Of a DNA stretch of 64,000 bases, positions 10,524 to 23,395 are shown piece by piece; position 1 is the first letter of the stretch; each line of letters begins with the position of its first letter. The translations under genes and the position numbers were made by a program. Location: contig NC_135019.1 in NCBI RefSeq assembly GCF_051020955.1, forward strand, positions 9,941,501 through 10,005,500, written 5' to 3'. This DNA is from Megalopta genalis. Lineage: Eukaryota > Arthropoda > Insecta > Hymenoptera > Halictidae. The notes beneath the pieces are model-generated. The model saw only the letters and a list, made by a program, of their open reading frames with translations, did not search any database and was not told the origin of the DNA.

Positions 10524-13500
10524 ATGAAGGAGCACGGAAGCAAACTTCCGGCGGAGCAGCCCGCGAAGATTCTCAAGTCCCTGCTGAAGAAGCCCGGCCA
10601 GTCGAAGACGCGGTCGCAGAAGAACCGTGTGGTGATCAACGAGAAGCTGAACGAGTTCTTCGCGGCCGATTACATAATACTGATCAAGGAGGAATGCTGC
10701 GCGGACTACGAGGAGGACTGCGACTGCTGCTGCCAGGAGCACGAGTTCCTGCGGCTGGGCAACTGCAAGGAGTGCAGGGCCGAGCTGAACCTGCACTTCG
10801 GCATCGCGGACGACAACGATCCGCGGTACCGGGACGTCGAGAGGGATCACGAGGAGATCACGCTCGGGGGAGACGCGCCGAGGGACAAGGGTGGCTGCGA
10901 CGGCGAACGGTTCGGCTGCGGGGAGCTGCACGCCGAGGACGTCGAGGAGGAGGAAGAGGAGGAAGAGGAGGAGGAGGAGGAGGAGGAGGAGGAGGAGGAG
11001 GAAGAGGAGGAAGAAGAGGAGTACGAGGGAGAAGAATGCGAGATAGCGGACGAGGGGGAGGAGGTCGTCGAGGACGCGACCGAGGGTGCACAGAGGAAGA
11101 AGGGTAAGAAAGCGGAGCCGAGGGAGATCGAGCTCAAGGAGACGGATCACGTGGCCAGGAGCGTGCCGAGGGAGAAAAAGACGAGGGCCGACGAGTTCGG
11201 AGCGGACCCGAACCGTAGGCAAATCCCGGAAACGAAACCGTGCGGCGTCTCGACGTCGACGCCGACGACCCCGTCCGTGGCCTCCTCGTCCCCGCCGACG
11301 GAACCACCGCCGCCGCCGCCTCCGCCGCCGCCTCCGAGGCCGCAATCAACCTTGGACAGGTCGATGTACTCGTCGCCGCTTCCGCGCCAGGAGCCGCAAC
11401 AGCACGAGACCCTCAGCCCACCGGAGGGTTACAAGGACGTCTGCTCGAACGGAGAGGTCCCCGACGCGCCGGCACCCTGCCTCAGGACCTCCTCGGATCA
11501 TGTTCGGTGTCGTAGACCGCCAGGTGAGCGTTGCGCAACTCGCGCCGCCTTCTGCGACGCTCCCGATGCACGTAACACGCTCGGAAAACGTGAGACGCGT
11601 CGCTGCGAACCGTCTACAGCAGGGGTGTCAAACTCAAAAGCTAACTTGGGCCGAATAAACGATGCTTAACTTTAGGTGGGCCGCAAAAGAAAGATCAATG
11701 TTCATAGAAACAAATATTTTTATTTCGACTAGTACATTGTAATAAACGTATATAAAGTTAAATTATTGTTTACGTCCTGATACTTTTGACATCTATATAT
11801 TATCTTTCCTATTTCGGGAGAAATTTTATTGACCGAGACTATTTCTATTTTATTTTTACCTTGCGTCGGATATATATTGACTGGGCCGCAAAAATGTTCA
11901 TCTCGGGCCGCGAGTTTGACACCCCTGGTCTACAGGGTGTCTCCGAACAGGTGGCAACGAGGGCCGAGACCGTGCGAGGATGGAATTTACGCTGGATGCG
12001 TCGTTCTTGGACACTGCAATTTAGTATTCGCGTGCGCAACAGTCGCCTGTCTTAAAGGGGAGCTTCGTTTAGGCCGCTCCGAACCATCCGTCTTTCGCGG
12101 CTGTCCTCTGTAAAACTGGCAAAGGGTTGCTTCTGAAACTTTTAGAACGATTCGACGATTATTTTATAAACGCAGGATCTGATCGCCTGTAGAATTGAAT
12201 TTCTGCCGGAGACTCTCGAGTCTCGTAATCTTGAAACTTAACGCTTGAAAGAAGCAAATTGTTTAGCTTTACACTTTTTAATTTCTTCTGGCATTAATAA
12301 ATTGCGTACGAGGATTTTTAAAATACTAAGAATATTTTCCTGGGGTACTAGACTTTGTGCAATATATTTAAATATTGATAACAACGAGCAATATGCAGTA
12401 AATTCTCCCGAATTTTCCTTCGGCTTGCAAACAAAAATGGACAATTTTTAACATGTTTAATGGACAATTAAATGTTAAATAGACATGTCAAATGGACAAT
12501 TTATAACAATTTAACAACACGTTTTTATAATTACTGACAATCGGCAACTATAAGAATGAGCCGCGAGGCCCGACTAATCGTATCTCCTCTTCCCAAATCG
12601 TCCATCTTTGTTTCTCAAACTGAAGAAAAACTACGAAGAATTTACCGTATCCCGATTTGTTGTCGTGTACGCGATCGAATCGCACGTTTGCATCCTCTAT
12701 GAATAAAACGTACGGTTCCGACGTCGTCGTAAAACGGTTAACTATTTTTATAAAGTCGACGAACCCGCGAAACCCCTTCATGAAAGCATAAAAATCGATC
12801 GGTCGCATCGATTCGGGGACACCCTGTAGCCGTGTCGATTGTCCGTTCGTCGGGGAATCGACGCGAATTGAAGCAGCGTCGAAGAAAGAAGAAGCTGTTT
12901 AATTGAAGCCCGAGCCCCGAGAATGTTCGCACACGGTCGTTGCGCGTGTTTCCCACGTATTTAAAACGCAGGCCTCTGTTCGCAAAGCCGTATCGGAGCG
13001 TCGGTGTTACGGGACCGTGTGCCTGTTACACCGTGGCTGGTAGCCTCCCGAGATTAATTTAGCAGCCGGCCGAGCGGCTCGTTATTATTTTCGTTTCGCA
13101 ACGGTGAGGTAACTTCTTTAACGCGATCAAGTATCTATTTAACGCGCGAACATCGATCGCGTATTTGCGGCGTGTTCCCGAACGTTGAAATGTCGATGCA
13201 CACACGGCGGCGCAGGCAGGCCGCCTCCTCTCGCATACTCGCCGGAAGTATAGCGTAGCGTAGCGTGACTCCGGTGTTTTCACGGTGCGTACGCGACAAG
13301 GACGCTGCGGGTATACATTCCTGGGAAAAAAAGATGATCACCCTCGCCTACGCGCGAAGGAGGCCTCTTTTGTTCAGCGCGCTCTGTCTACCGTGCGTGC
13401 CCCGGCCGACGGCAGCGATTTTATTAAAAAGAAAATACTAATGACATTTTGCAGCGGCGCCGGTCGAGGAGCGATCCGCGTACGATCGTCAGAAGCCCGA

Positions 13501-16500
13501 GGACGAGGACGCAGCCGGCAATGGGAAAAAAGCGAACGAACAACCGCAACGAACGACGTCCACCGGTGTGTGTTTATGCGTTTCCTTTTCCTTGCCTACA
13601 TCCTGCAGAAATTGCAGCGGTGCCCCTAACTTTCACAACGCCGGTAATCTATTATTAGAGCCGAGATACTTATGCAAATCCAGATTTGCATACATAGATT
13701 CGGGAAACCTGACTATTCGAACGGACTGTGTCCACGTTTTCCTCTTTTTCTTTTCTTTTTCTTTGCAAACGGTTCCAAACAAATTAAACAGAATAAAACG
13801 AAACGGCGCCCGGCGGTGCTGAATTTTTCACGTCGCTCCACGCCGCATACGAATGCCCGGCCATTTTTACGCGCTGCGAATGCCGCGCGAAGTGCCGCGC
13901 GGTCCGGTTTCAGCGCGCAAATGAAATATCGCTTTATCGGCCGAAGCTTTCGCGAAAGGGACGGGACACCGCGTCCACTCCGATCGACTTCTGGGCCCTC
14001 GAAATGCGCATTAACGGAGGGATTTTATCGACCACCGTGTGTCTGGCCGCGCGGCGTGGTTCATTGACAGCGCGAGCCGGGTCTATTTAAGCGGTTCAAT
14101 TGCTAGGAATATGCGAATATGGCCGGCGTCCACGGTGAAAGTAGAAAATATTGCGCTGACCGGACGGTTTCGTTTGCAGAAGCACGGCATCGGTACCTCG
14201 TCGAGACGATAACCATGACGACCGTGACGGAGCGGCGGATCGTGCGCGAGATCAGCGAGGAGAAGGAGTGCATCGTGCAGCGGGAATGCGTGGAACGAGC
14301 CGGGGACGAGAAGACCGACAAGAAGACCGTCTCCGACAGGATCGCGCTCGAGGCTCGGGCGAACGATGCCGCGAATCCGATCGACTGCGCCGGAGAACGC
14401 GGCGAGGAAACGTCGTCGTCGGGCCTCGGCGCGGCCGACGGCCGCGATGAAACGGTGCCAACGAAGCCGATCGTCGGAAGCGACACGGCGAAGGACGCCG
14501 AGGAGGATCGTCTCGGTCGCGGCGAGGCGGCGTCGGATATGAAGGAGCTCTCCCTAGTATTTAAGATCGGCAACTCTTCTCTGGCGAACAACAGTCTGAA
14601 GCCGAACTCCGCCGTCAGACAGTTGTTCCCGAACCCGAAGTTCGTTTCGCCGCCGCCGGCACCGCTCGGTAAGTTGTCCGTACCCTCGGCGAGCTCGCCG
14701 GACGACTCCCAGGGCGATCATCGTTCGGTTTCGAGCGAGAGCATGCGCGTCCTTGACCCCGTAAAGCGATCGAAAACCTTCGACAACACCACGAACTCGT
14801 TCGACGACGACGCCGACCTGATCAAGAGAACGATCGAGAGGAACACGCTCCGTCGGAGTCTGCTCGACAAGTATCGCTCCAGCTCCCGCAAGAAGAACCC
14901 GCCGTCGAAGCACCTGTCCCTGGAGGAGCGGATCCGCCAGCTGACCTGCGTCGACCAGGACGAGGAGGACTCGATCTGCTCGAACCTGATGGAGAACACG
15001 GACTCCGTGGCGAGCGCGGACATCGACGTCGATCTCTTGGAACGAGACTCGCCCTCCGGACAAGAGGAGACCGTCGCGTTCCCGGCGACGAGGTCGCTGG
15101 TTCGTAACGCGACCACCACGGTCGAAACTACCGTATCACCGACCTTGACGCCGACCGTGACGCCCGCGCCGACGCCGACGTCGACGCTGCCGCTGCCAAC
15201 AGCGATGCCGCCGATCGTCCCAGGATTCGATCTTTCCGACGCAACGATCCCGTCGACCGGGAACTCGATGGCGGCCACGTTCCTGGCGTCGAACTCCTCG
15301 TTCACGTCCGTCACGACGACGATCACGGCCTCGAATTATCATAAGCAGAACTCGCTGGGCGGCGGTAGCGGCGGGGGCGGTGGCAGCAGCAGCAGCAGCA
15401 GCGGCTCGTCGACCACCATCTCGGATCAGTCGCACAATCACTCGACGTACAAGAAGCTGGCGGACCTGTTCGTGCACAAGAAGCACTCGAACATGCCCGA
15501 TTTGGGCCTCGGTAGCAACGGGAAGAACACCGTCGCCAAGGAGTGCCAGCAGTCGAAGAATTCGGTGGCGAGGACGAACCATTTGGACGTGCGCAGACAG
15601 TTCCTGGCGAGCTTGGCGCCGCTGTCCTGCGTGACCGTCAGCAACACGGATAACCAGGAGGATTACTACCGCCACGACTCCAGAACAATGCCCGGCGAGA
15701 ATCGCGAGTTGTCGGCGAACTACAACAACGCCGCTTCGCCGTACAATCTGGAGGACATCGAGGCGGCCCTGCGAGAGAACGATCGGAACTACGTTGGCCC
15801 GCCGGACGTGACCAAAGGGACGCCGATGATCATCAACAAGCCCGACATCGGGGACAACGCGACCGACGAGCTGCTGGCGTTCGTCGAGCAGGACAAGTTC
15901 CGTACCGAGAGACTGAAGCGTCGTTACAACGAGGTCGACGATCACTACTTTTCTAAAATGCACAGCATAAACGCCTACGCGACGGACAGCGGCAGACTGG
16001 AGAAGATCGCGGACGGCAGGAGCGAGCGGGACGAGAATCGCCAGCAGCAGCGGAACAACGAGGCGCAACGGGCGACCGATCTTCGTTACAGCGGCGGCGG
16101 CAACAACGACAAGAGAGGCGAGAGCGTCGGGAGCAACGACGCCGCGGTGAACGCCGTCGACAACGACAACAACGATGAGGACGGCGACGACGACGAGCTG
16201 AACGACTACGGCTTCAATCGTCGGCCGTCCGTGACTGGCATCAAGCAACGATTGTCGAACCACACCTCCGTCGAAACCTTCCATCGCGCGGTCTTGGAGA
16301 ACGACGCATTGAACGTTCCCAAGTCGTCGAACTACCATTCGCCGCAACCGACCTATTACGAGACCAATAACAGCGTGCAGATCGACGGCCGGATCCGATT
16401 GTACGACGAGACGGCGATCGACAACGCGACCCCGCACTCGTTCATCGGCACCCTGCTCACGGACGACCGGGACGCGAACACGATCAACCGAATCAACACG

Positions 16501-18339
16501 ATGCAGAAGCAGATCGACGACATCTATCAGACGATCGTCGAGAATACCAATGTCGCCGAGCAGCCGGCGCTGGAGCGTGGCCCGTACGCCGAGGACGCGT
16601 TCGCCAGGCAGCACGGCCAGCTGCCGGTGAACGAGGCCGCGTTCCACTTTTATCAGGAGCAGAAGAACGGCCAGCAATACTTCCAGGAACAGCTGAACGC
16701 GGTGAACGCGCGTCACGTCCGAGGCGTGGCGGCCGGGGCCGAGGAGATGGACACCGCGATCGCGGGCAGGGAGTACGCGATGAACAATCACCCAGCGACC
16801 GTCCGGCGCAGAGACCCTACCGCCGCGGTCGTGACCACCACTCTGGCCAACAACCGCTGCAACGTCATGCCGGTGATGAACAACGAGTTCCCGCCGAACG
16901 GAAAGTGTTACCGAACTATGTACTTCGTTCCGTACAACGGGCTGTCCGATCCGACCTATCAGAACATCCAGCGCATCCTGCCGGCCCATCCATCCCCCAG
17001 TTACGCGACCCACATCGAACGGTACCCGTACCCCAGGTCGAACAAGACCGATCCGCTGCAGCCGCGACCCCAGTCGATCCCCGCGGCCCAGCAACAACAG
17101 TTGCAGCAGCAGCTGAGATACTATCACATCGCCAACCGGCCGATCGCGCCGATATCGAACTTCGCGCAGACCAACATACCCTCTCCGTTGCCCCCCGGCT
17201 CCATAGGCGCGCACCCCGTGCCCCCCGGCGCCGCTTCTTTCGACTCCCGGCTAGCTTCGATGACGTCACCCGACCCCGTCGCGCTGCAACCCGCGCTACA
17301 GCCGGCGCTGCAACCCGCCTTGCAGCCCGCGCTACCGCCCGCGTTGCAGCCAGCCCTGCAGCCCGCGCAACAGACCCTGCACTTGCATCTGCACCAACAT
17401 CAGCAGACCTCGGAGGACTTCCGAATATCCGGCGTCGCGTTCGCCTCGGTCCCGCGAACCGCCGGCCACTCCCTGCAGCTTCACCATCATCACCATCATC
17501 ATGAACACCAACGGCGTCAGCCGGCGTTTTATCAAATCCCGGCGACCACCGCGAACATAACCGCCACGTCCTCCGCGTCGTCGTACACCGTTATCGCGCC
17601 GACCAGGTGCGCCACCATCGGCGGCAGCGGCCTCGCGAACACCGAGAACTCTTATCGGTTCTATCAGCTGCACCTGGGCCGCACGGTGGTCACGCCCGCC
17701 GCCGAGCTGCAGTCCGCCCAGACGTTCTTGTCTTCTTCTACCTCGACCTCTACCTCGATCGCACCCTGCACCACCGCGTTCTCGCAGTCCGTCACACCGG
17801 CCTCGTCCTCCTCGTACTCGTCCCCGATGCCCGTGTCGTATTCTCCTCTGGCCACGGTGACCGGCATCGCGACTCAACAGGCGTCCATGCTCGTGCTTCC
17901 TAATCACGCGACCGAGAATCCCCATGGAGCACCGCAGATCGATTCCAATCACGTACCCGCGTCGAAACCTGGGGTCGCGTCGACGTCCTGTTCGTCGTCG
18001 TCGTCGTCCTCGTCGAACTCTTCGGTTTCATCCTCCTCCTACTCCTCCTCGTGCTCCTTCTCTTCTTCCTCCTCCTCCTCTTGCTCGCCCTCCTCCCTGC
18101 AAATCCCCTGCTCGCCCTCGAAGCAACAGCATCACCAACAGCATCAGCAATCCGTCGGCCCCCCCTCCTACGCTGTAATCGAACGCGGCGTACCGGAAGG
18201 GGCCGCCAGCACCGGCCCCCAGGACGTTTCCCAGCCAGGAATGTTGCTCGCGTCGAACCCCTACGTCCCGAGGAATCCCAGCGGGGTCTCGTTACCCAGT
18301 CACGTACAGAATTCGGTGTACTACGCGATGAACGTTTAG
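10524..18339 (+). CDS. Unrecognised large low-complexity protein, two exons, about 1,719 aa
   Basis: Exon 1 is 10524-11523 (1,000 nt) and ends CGCCAG|GTGAGC. Exon 2 is 14180-18339 after TCGTTTGCAG. Phases agree (one nt plus two), giving 5,160 nt including TAG. Reading through the donor instead enters a hAT element, which supports the intron. The N-terminus has a basic start and an ordered block (INEKLNEFFAADYIILIKEE, about residues 39-58), then a Cys-rich acidic patch (about 58-88), a poly-Glu run (about 140-170) and a poly-Pro run (about 262-275). Exon 2 opens with a basic/acidic stretch including TVTERRIVREISEEKE (about 347-362), then a charged block with ERNTLRRSLLDKYR and LEERIRQLTC (about 550-595), the parts most likely to be conserved. 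The rest is low complexity: Gln runs, an Ala-Leu-Gln-Pro repeat (about 1370-1398), a His run and a Ser-rich tail. No signal peptide or membrane segment is seen. Function not assigned. An upstream non-coding exon is likely. Confidence 0.75.
10948..11024 (+). repeat. (GAG/GAA)n run encoding poly-Glu
   Basis: About 26 consecutive gag/gaa codons inside exon 1 of the unrecognised gene. On the other strand the same run gives long Leu- or Ser-rich frames (10281-11345, 10847-11137), which are artefacts. Confidence 0.9.
11620..11927 (+). mobile_element. Non-autonomous hAT element, copy 2, in intron 1
   Basis: 308 bp with ends caggggtgtcaaactc and gagtttgacacccctg, flanked by an exact 8-bp duplication gtctacag (11612-11619 and 11928-11935). 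It is about 85 bp longer than the copy at 62936-63157 because of extra sequence near 11791-11880. It lies in the intron of the 10.5-kb gene, 96 bp after the splice donor, and has landed on the left end of the next transposon. Confidence 0.95.
11933..12826. mobile_element. TA-flanked transposon with cagggtgtc..ccgaa ends, in intron 1
   Basis: The left end cagggtgtctccgaa and the complement of the right end (cagggtgtccccgaa) are inverted, with TA at 11931-11932 and 12827-12828. 894 bp with no transposase frame. Part of the inside (about 12395-12655) belongs to a dispersed foldback family listed separately. Tc1/mariner-like by its ends; a non-autonomous or decayed copy. Confidence 0.7.
12395..12655. 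repeat. Dispersed foldback family, copy a
   Basis: Left arm 'agtaaattctcccgaattttc..cggcttgcaaacaaaaatggacaattt' and right arm 'aatgagccgcgaggc..aatcgtatctcctcttcccaaat' are inverted versions of one another. The same family appears at 39175, 40375, 40745, 45255 and 62485. Confidence 0.7.
12827..14118. other. Rest of intron 1 of the 10.5-kb gene
   Basis: No exon is required here by the reading-frame join. Short open frames on both strands overlap and show no family character. At 14084-14090 a TATTTAA sequence lies shortly upstream of an ATG at 14119 that is in frame with exon 2. Confidence 0.4.
14084..14090 (+). promoter_or_regulatory. Possible TATA-like box for an alternative start of exon 2
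   Basis: TATTTAA lies 29 bp before an ATG (14119) whose frame runs straight into exon 2 without splicing (N-terminus MAGVHGESRKYCADRTVSFA). The spacing would leave almost no leader, so this is weak. The spliced form starting at 10524 is preferred. Confidence 0.2.
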
Positions 18340-18995
18340 ACTCTGTGTGCGCATGCGCGGACGATAGACCCGGCATGGGTACGCCTTGTCCTCGGAGAGC
18401 GGATCGCCCCTGGAGGCACGCTTCCGGGCAAACGAGGGTCCTCGCTAGTTCTCGCGGAATCGTACAGCGGGCGCGGACAATGGTCGCTCAGTCTTTCAGC
18501 GAAAACGTACGGCATTGACGCAACTAAGATGTTTCAGTACTCGCGTGCACACTGAACGTGCTTCTTCTTCTTGGCGACGAATAGTTTCTTTCGCTGCGAC
18601 CTTGTCGTTGAACTTTTTCATCGAACGTTGCTTCACCTTGTCCCCGAAGGTGTTCTTCTCCATGAAATAATGGAAGGTATTCCGATGATGTCCACACGTT
18701 CGAGTATCTCACCCTACCGGTCGCTATGAAATTAAAAGACTGAGTGTAAAAATACATTTTGACCTACCGAGTCTAAATCGTTGTCCCGCGTAGAGGCGTG
18801 GCTTCGTTGCTCCCGATTCATCCGGGGCCAATGTTGGACGGCGTGGATAACCTCTAGATTTTTATTAATCGTCGAGGCCGACGTTGCTGGTCACCGACGT
18901 GATGTTATATTTTTCAACGACCAGGCTCGTCCTGCCCGTGCAGCAATTCCTTTTCTAGAATGTCACGCGGGTGACTAACGACCGACCGCCTTTAA
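18340..18995 (+). other. 3' flank of the 10.5-kb gene
   Basis: No frame of interest. An ATTAAA at 18731-18736 is a possible weak polyadenylation signal; AATAAA at 20791-20796 is a stronger alternative. Confidence 0.35.
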
Positions 18996-19242
18996 CCCCT
19001 TGTCGTATTTTGACGAGTCCGACTCGTTATGAAAATTTCTGATAATAACTTATCGAGTATAGATGTGTTATTCTGTCCTTTGAAATTGGAATGAAATTCT
19101 AATCTCTTGTCATCAATATTTAAGCATTCGAGTAAATTTAGGCACACACGATAAGCATCAATTTTCTTTCCCTTCTAAGAAATTATTGCAATCGAAAAAT
19201 TTCTAATCATAGTAACTGCGAAGAAGACGGTATGTCAAGGGG
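18996..19242. mobile_element. TTAA-flanked MITE with ccccttg ends
   Basis: TTAA at 18992-18995 and 19243-19246. Left end ccccttgtcgtattttgac; complement of right end ccccttgacataccgtc. About 247 bp, AT-rich, no frame. It has a gacgagtc..gactcg inverted motif just inside the left end. piggyBac-like by target site and ends. Confidence 0.75.
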
Positions 19243-20790
19243 TTAACGAGCGATAAGAATCTGATTTAAAAAAAAAAGAAACGTACGGCCAACGCGTTCA
19301 CTCTTCTTCTCGTTTCTCTTCGCCCCGATCGAAAGATTCCTAAATGTCGTACAGAGACACAGACTCGAATAACTGCATTTTACCACGGACAGTGGACGGA
19401 ACAAACGCAAAGTGATCTTTTTAAAAGAGCTGTTCGTTCAAGTACAAAAAAAGAAAGAAAAGAAAAATAATAACCGTCGGATGCGTTTTTCTCGTTGTTG
19501 GGGAACGAGCTGGGCACCGTGTTTTCGACGATGCCCCCCTGCCAGTACCGCGTGCTCGTCACAAGTGCCCAAATAACAAACGAAACAAGAAATTCTACGT
19601 TCGTTCCGAGAACCATTTGCAATAGTTAAATGTAAACTTTACGAACTCACCACGTTTGCTACACCAAATGTACTTGTATACACGTATGCACAGGCATACG
19701 GTTTAATATCGGAGACATTCGTCGATCATTCTCGGCGATATACGATCGAGTCGCGTTGCCGCGATTTCGAAACGTAATTCGCACAGGGAGACATTTTGTT
19801 CGTTCCGTTGTGCATATTGTGTACCAATGGTTATCGATTCTAGTCATGGTAAAAAAAAAAAAACGCGTACGCTAATAACCACAAGTATAAAAGCAAAGTA
19901 CGTTCGGTACATTTAACAAAGTATGTTAAATTTAAGTATACGTGCAAGTATAACTAGCAGTGACAAAGATTCGCGAGTAAGTTGAATTCAATTTCTGTGG
20001 CGGAATTGATTAAATAATTAAGCGTATGAAAAGGAGGGATGCATTGTGAACTGAAACGTCTCGTCTCGCGCAATGATTAACAAAAAAAAAAGAAGTCTTC
20101 TTTGATCAGTTCATCGGAAAAGCAAGATGATGTCTGACAGATCTCTCTTTTTGTTCTAATTCTTTGCTAGTTTGTTGTTTCCCCCTCTCTCTCCCTCTCT
20201 CACTCTCCCTACCTTCCTTCCTCTCTCTCTCTCTCTCTCCCCCCTCCTTTTTCTGTATTTCGCGAGAATTGAAATACTTGAAAATTTGCCACAGCGAATT
20301 CGTCGGAACAACGAAAATGGCGATAAGGGCAATATTATTAGCAACTTGTCATTTAGCTGACGCGCAATGCTACGTTATTTTCGTTACTTTGTCGTGGGTG
20401 TCGTTCGAGCTTTTCCAAAGAACGTCTTTAAAACTGACCAGGAAAATAATACACGCTGTTTCGCAGAAACAAAACGGTAGACGACTTGGCAATGATTCAC
20501 ACGGGCGAGCGAATTACGTAGGTACACGATGTAATGACCGTGTATCGCAGTCAGTACTGTAGCGACTTAAATATTATAGGAACAAAGTATTAACGTATTA
20601 GAGTAGAGCATAAGGTAATGTTCGGCGTCGGCGACGGCGCTCGAACGTTGATTAGTTTCGATCCAAAGTTAAGTACCAAACATTTCGTGGTAATACACAG
20701 CCAAATTTAAGGACAAGTTTTACATGTACCATATAATTTACTTAATTCTTGAAAAATATCACCGTGAACAAAAACAAAAATGTGTATGTA

Positions 20791-20796
20791 AATAAA
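20791..20796 (+). terminator. Candidate polyadenylation signal (AATAAA)
   Basis: GTAAATAAAGC followed about 30-50 nt later by a TG-rich stretch (cttgtgattgtgt). If used by the 10.5-kb gene, its 3' untranslated region would be about 2.45 kb. ATTAAA at 18731 is the nearer alternative. Confidence 0.3.
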
Positions 20797-22121
20797 GCTT
20801 CAATCGTACAATCGTGTTCATGTCCCTCTTGTGATTGTGTACAAAAGAAACTTTTTGTGAAACCGGGACGAATCATCGAGAAGTCATCGATGGTAGAAAA
20901 AAAGAAAAAAAAACGAAATAATAATCGACTCACCGAAAGAAACTTTCCGGAATTCGCCTATTTTGTATCGCCGACGAGATATTTGGAATTATACAGTCAC
21001 GGCGGTGTGTCGACGTATAAATTGTGAGAAATGTACTCCGTAGGCTCTCGATTCCATGTGTTTTAAAACTGATTTATTAAAGAATTCACACTACCAATTT
21101 ATCCATAAAAACTTCTTACACATTAAAGCAGTTGAATATGTCGCCGTGTTCTTTTTAATACGCAACTTTGTATGGATGTTTCGCAGTCCTCGATGATTAT
21201 ACACATCAATTCTTTCGTACGAATAGTCGAAAAGTATTCATGCCCGCCAAAGTAAATCGGTTCAAGTCCAACGGATCAGTCGCAGGCTGGATCTTTTTCA
21301 ACGAATCGGCTCGTCGATACGTTATGCACTCCCGATGCATGTACAAAATCGTTCTTCTTCTGTTTTTCATTTTCTTTTTTTTTTCGTTTTTTGTTTGTGT
21401 GAATTTTCTCGTTCGACTCGAGCACGTGTCGGTAACGAACGACAGATCGCGGGGTACCGGTCCGTTAACGATCTTGTCCCTATCAATGTGCCTTTACGTT
21501 CGAATAAGTCGCGAAACAAACCTGCAAAAATAAAGAAAAACCTTTTGTTTCTTTTACTCTACGCATCGCAAAAAGATACTGCATTTTGAAATAATCGACG
21601 CAGTTGATTTATTGCGAGGAATGCACTTCGCGGAAAGTGCCGGTGTCGGAAACATTTAAGAAACCACGCGTTCAATGTCGGAGAATATGTTGATAATCAA
21701 CACGACTTATACTATATAAATTGTCAATTATATAGTCTTACAATTAATTATATATATATATTTTCCGTTTTTTACGGGCTAGTCCATTTTAATGTGCCCG
21801 CTAACTCCGCTGCAACCGGCGAGTTCTAACTTTGTCCTCGCTTCGTAGACGACGAGAGAATCGCTGTTACAAAAAATCTTGCATTTCCATGTATATATAT
21901 ATTTGTTTGTATAATCAAAGAATTACATAGAAACGCCTATTTCGGAACAAATCTTTTGAAGGATTCAAAGTCTAGGCAATACATTAATTGTAGGAACACT
22001 GTTTTGTAGCAGGCACATTAACTGGGGGCGCATGATTGTGAACAGGCACATTAATTCGGGAAGCTTGAACGTGTTCGAAAACACTTGTAAGGGCACACTA
22101 AATGAGGCAAAATAATGTCTT

Positions 22122-22127
22122 TTTATT
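22122..22127 (-). terminator. Candidate polyadenylation signal for Cdc42
   Basis: TTTATT on the plus strand (AATAAA on the minus strand), about 290 nt after the Cdc42 stop codon. Other AATAAA sites on the same strand lie at 21608-21613 and 21073-21078, so alternative 3' ends are possible. Confidence 0.35.
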
Positions 22128-22418
22128 TTAATTAGAAAATGATGAAAAATTAACATTTCCTTTATCGGAGAGGTAAATTAAGAAACCAATGGAAATTTTG
22201 AGCGGACGTAATCGAAACCGGTGATGCCGGTAATTAATTCATCGATGAGCAAATCGGCTCGATGGCACATTCATAGGGACCGGTACCCCATGGATACTCG
22301 CTCGGATTTCGGAACAACTGATCGTCGAAAATGTTCTCGCATGCACCTTATGATGAAACGATTCACAGTCTTCCTCTGTATAGCGCTAATAGATTTTCGA
22401 AATGACATCGGCAGCGCT

Positions 22419-23395
<977 letters not shown>

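Larger units (their letters stand above)
19247..22418. other. Convergent 3' region between the 10.5-kb gene and Cdc42
   Basis: About 3.2 kb of AT-rich sequence with a (CT)n run at 20185-20245 and no supported exon. It probably contains the 3' untranslated regions of both convergent genes. Confidence 0.45.

Noticed and set aside
10281..11345. 354-codon minus-strand frame with long Leu tract
   Set aside because: The Leu run is the complement of the (GAG)n poly-Glu run in exon 1; no independent support.
15136..17214. 692-codon minus-strand open frame
   Set aside because: Lies wholly antisense to exon 2 of the large gene in GC-rich sequence; Val/Arg-rich composition follows from the sense codons and no domain is recognisable.
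21255..21275. ggttcaagtcc, a B-box-like sequence
   Set aside because: No A-box and no cloverleaf upstream.
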